DNA of 6,429 bases from Candidatus Heimdallarchaeota archaeon LC_3 (GTDB lineage: Archaea > Asgardarchaeota > Heimdallarchaeia > Hodarchaeales > LC-3). The notes beneath the pieces are model-generated. The model was not told the origin of the DNA, searched no databases, and saw only the letters and a list, made by a program, of their open reading frames with translations. Position 1 is the stretch's first letter. Each line of letters opens with the position of its first letter. The DNA is taken from assembly GCA_001940645.1 (NCBI GenBank), contig MDVS01000126.1, positions 1 to 6,429 on the forward strand. The letters are read 5' to 3'. This document shows positions 5,102-6,429 of the stretch, piece after piece. The position numbers were made by a program, and so were the translations under genes.

Positions 5102-6429
5102 TTACGATTAGAAATTTCTCTCCTAAGATTATTAATTTCTCTTCTAAATCTTCCTTTACCTTTATCGTATTGTTCATCAAGATAAGGCTCAGCACGCTCA
5201 ACACGCTTAATATACGCCTTAACTAAAAGAAGAGTTAAACCTACAATAACAACAATATCTAAAAGCTCACTTCTTTGTTGACCGTCCTTAATTTGAGAAA
5301 CATCACTAGATAATTCTGTATCGGATGGAAAACTAATAGGTGGTGGAGTAACAGTAGTTACTGGTGGATTATTTAGATTAATATCAACATCTGGAGTAAA
5401 ATCCACCACCAGATATGTAAAATTATAATATAATTCATACCCAGTTGAAAATTGAACTGTAATATTTAAATCATGATTACCGTAAGATTGATTTTTTGAA
5501 AATTCACTAAATCCCTCAGAACCATTATAAACAATATTACCAGTCAAATTATCATAGACAAAAACAGAAGAATTACGATAATTAGTGGAAAGATACAAAA
5601 TAATAGAATCTTCAGTCTCATAAATATCAAAATTAGTTGTTTGTTCTAAATACGTAAACGTAGCAATATTTAAAATTTGAGAATAAATTAACGAATCATT
5701 ATTCGTAATAGCATTAAGAATAGAAACCGTTTGAGTAAATAAGGTCGAATTACTTTGTTGAATCAAAGAAAGAATAGAAACTGTTTGACCGTATAAAGTT
5801 GAATTTATATTTGAAATATCAGCTAAAATACTAATCGTTTGAGAATATAACGTAGAGTTAACATTAGTAATATTTCCAATAATACTTACTGTTTGAATGG
5901 TCAAATCACTATCTAAATTAGCTATATTACTTAAAACAGTTACCGTTTGAGAATATAATGTTGAATTAATATTAGTAATATTTCCAATAATGTTAAGAGT
6001 TTGTTGAGCTATATCTGAATCTAAATTAGCAACATTACCTAAAATAGTAATTGTTTGATCAAATAAAGTTGAATTACTATTAGTAATAGCATTAAGAATA
6101 GAAACCGTTTGAGTAAATAAGGTCGAATTACTTTGTTGAATCAAAGAAAGAATAGAAACTGTTTGACCGTATAAAGTTGAATTTATATTTGAAATATCAG
6201 CTAAAATACTAATCGTTTGAGAATATAACGTAGAGTTAACATTAGTAATATTTCCAATAATACTTACTGTTTGAATGGTCAAATCACTATCTAAATTAGC
6301 TATATTACTTAAAACAGTTACCGTTTGAGAATATAATGTTGAATTAATATTAGTAATATTTCCAATAATGTTAAGAGTTTGTTGAGCTATATCTGAATCT
6401 AAATTAGCAACATTACCTAAAATAGTAAT
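5098..6429 (-). CDS. Repetitive fibre/spike glycoprotein, C-terminally membrane anchored (5' end outside window)
   Basis: The frame is open to the last base of the window, giving 443 codons without a real start. TTG at 6282-6280 is in frame but encodes a Leu inside a repeat and should not be taken as the start. Residues 1-250 are thirteen full and one partial 18-residue units of the type QTVSIIGNITNVNSTLYS. Residues 251-345 form a beta-like domain with six sequons (NSS, NLT, NGS, NQS, NIT, NFT). A Pro/Thr-rich linker follows. A single membrane helix at about 389-407 precedes a basic tail with GRFRREINNLRREISNRK. Stalk and head are therefore outside, with the C-terminus in the cytoplasm or virion interior. 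Likely a virion spike or cell-surface adhesin fibre. Secretion requires an N-terminal signal that lies outside the window. First visible gene of the operon. Confidence 0.93.
   Translation of the reverse strand: MTILGNVANLDSDIAQQTLNIIGNITNINSTLYSQTVTVLSNIANLDSDLTIQTVSIIGNITNVNSTLYSQTISILADISNINSTLYGQTVSILSLIQQSNSTLFTQTVSILNAITNSNSTLFDQTITILGNVANLDSDIAQQTLNIIGNITNINSTLYSQTVTVLSNIANLDSDLTIQTVSIIGNITNVNSTLYSQTISILADISNINSTLYGQTVSILSLIQQSNSTLFTQTVSILNAITNNDSLIYSQILNIATFTYLEQTTNFDIYETEDSIILYLSTNYRNSSVFVYDNLTGNIVYNGSEGFSEFSKNQSYGNHDLNITVQFSTGYELYYNFTYLVVDFTPDVDINLNNPPVTTVTPPPISFPSDTELSSDVSQIKDGQQRSELLDIVVIVGLTLLLVKAYIKRVERAEPYLDEQYDKGKGRFRREINNLRREISNRK
5705..6082 (-). repeat. 378-bp higher-order tandem repeat, copy A (complete)
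   Basis: This is the complete period of seven 54-bp units. Its first 347 bp (5705-6051) match 6083-6429 base for base. At 5704 the two copies differ (C versus A) and the sequence below it diverges, which defines the proximal boundary within a unit rather than at a unit edge. Confidence 0.95.
6083..6429 (-). repeat. 378-bp higher-order tandem repeat, copy B (347 bp, cut by window edge)
   Basis: This copy is identical to 5705-6051 at an offset of exactly 378 bp over all 347 visible bases. Perfect identity at silent positions indicates a very recent duplication, gene conversion or an assembly effect. The number of further copies cannot be seen. Confidence 0.95.

Larger units (their letters stand above)
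1..6429 (-). other. Single-strand gene cluster, probable operon (both ends open)
   Basis: Spacing between successive genes in transcription order is 6 nt, -14 nt, 25 nt, 23 nt, 50 nt (to the mini-gene) and -1 nt. No gap is large enough for a convincing promoter, and I saw no hairpin plus T-run terminator on the minus strand between genes. The promoter should lie upstream of the spike gene beyond position 6429. Co-transcription of surface, membrane, adaptor and ATPase genes is the main evidence that they serve one structure. Confidence 0.65.
5680..6429 (-). repeat. 54-bp coding repeats (18-residue units), 13 full plus one partial
   Basis: The coding sequence is built of 54-bp units. Seven distinguishable types follow each other in fixed order. 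Conserved positions are Q1-T2, aliphatic residues at 3, 5, 6 and 9, usually an aliphatic residue at 12, and N-S-T-L or D-S-D-L/I at 13-16. The array continues past the window edge. The last unit (QTVSILNAITNNDSLIYS) is degenerate and marks the transition to the non-repetitive domain. Confidence 0.95.

Noticed and set aside
5680..6429. CRISPR-like array because of regular 54-bp spacing
   Set aside because: The units are in-frame coding sequence with graded similarity along their whole length. There is no alternation of constant repeats and unrelated spacers.
1..6429. Assignment to a Borg-type element because of one-strand coding and perfect in-gene tandem repeats
   Set aside because: Both traits are described for Borgs but also occur in viruses and plasmids. 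No diagnostic gene or terminal repeat is visible in this window.

Overview
The window is a very AT-rich stretch in which every supported gene lies on the minus strand. The genes are packed with overlaps or gaps of a few tens of bases, so it reads as the middle of one long operon transcribed from the high-coordinate end to the low-coordinate end. Both outer genes are cut by the window edges. Three things point to an archaeal host or an archaeal mobile element or virus. Ribosome binding sites are of the GTGAT/GGTG/AGGT type, TTG start codons are used, and the surface proteins are dense in N-glycosylation sequons (N-X-S/T). No gene is specific enough to name a lineage. AT-rich Nitrososphaeria, Asgard archaea, methanogens or their extrachromosomal elements would all fit, and a bacterial origin is not excluded.

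Layout in transcription order (descending coordinates). (1) 6429-5098: the C-terminal 443 codons of a surface fibre or spike. It consists of a stalk of 18-residue repeats arranged in a 7-unit, 378-bp higher-order repeat, a sequon-rich beta-like domain, a Pro-rich linker, one membrane helix and a basic cytoplasmic tail. (2) 5091-3283: a 602-residue membrane protein with an N-terminal hydrophobic segment, a glycosylatable ectodomain, about five further membrane helices, two cytoplasmic domains and an acidic tail. (3) 3296-2778 and (4) 2752-2399: two small soluble helical proteins of unknown family. (5) 2375-819: a P-loop ATPase with FtsK/HerA-like motifs and a C-terminal helical, possibly winged-helix, DNA-binding region with a Lys-rich tail. 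(6) 768-631: a doubtful 45-codon helical mini-gene. (7) 631-1: the first 210 codons of a protein with an Arg/Lys-rich N-terminal tail, a possible small beta-barrel and a charged coiled coil.

Taken together, an anchored fibrous glycoprotein, a large polytopic membrane partner, small cytoplasmic adaptors and a DNA-motor-type ATPase look like one envelope-spanning machine. My preferred inference is the morphogenesis module of a membrane-vesicle-like or otherwise enveloped archaeal virus or plasmid vesicle, with spike, membrane protein, packaging or translocation ATPase and nucleoprotein-like basic proteins. A conjugation-like or surface-adhesion apparatus is the main alternative. The order spike, membrane protein, small proteins, NTPase recalls the core of haloarchaeal pleolipoviruses. 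That is a resemblance in architecture only and I can show no sequence homology. No tRNA, rRNA, CRISPR array, insertion sequence, integrase, replication gene, promoter or terminator could be supported. There is no stretch longer than about 50 bp without a gene.
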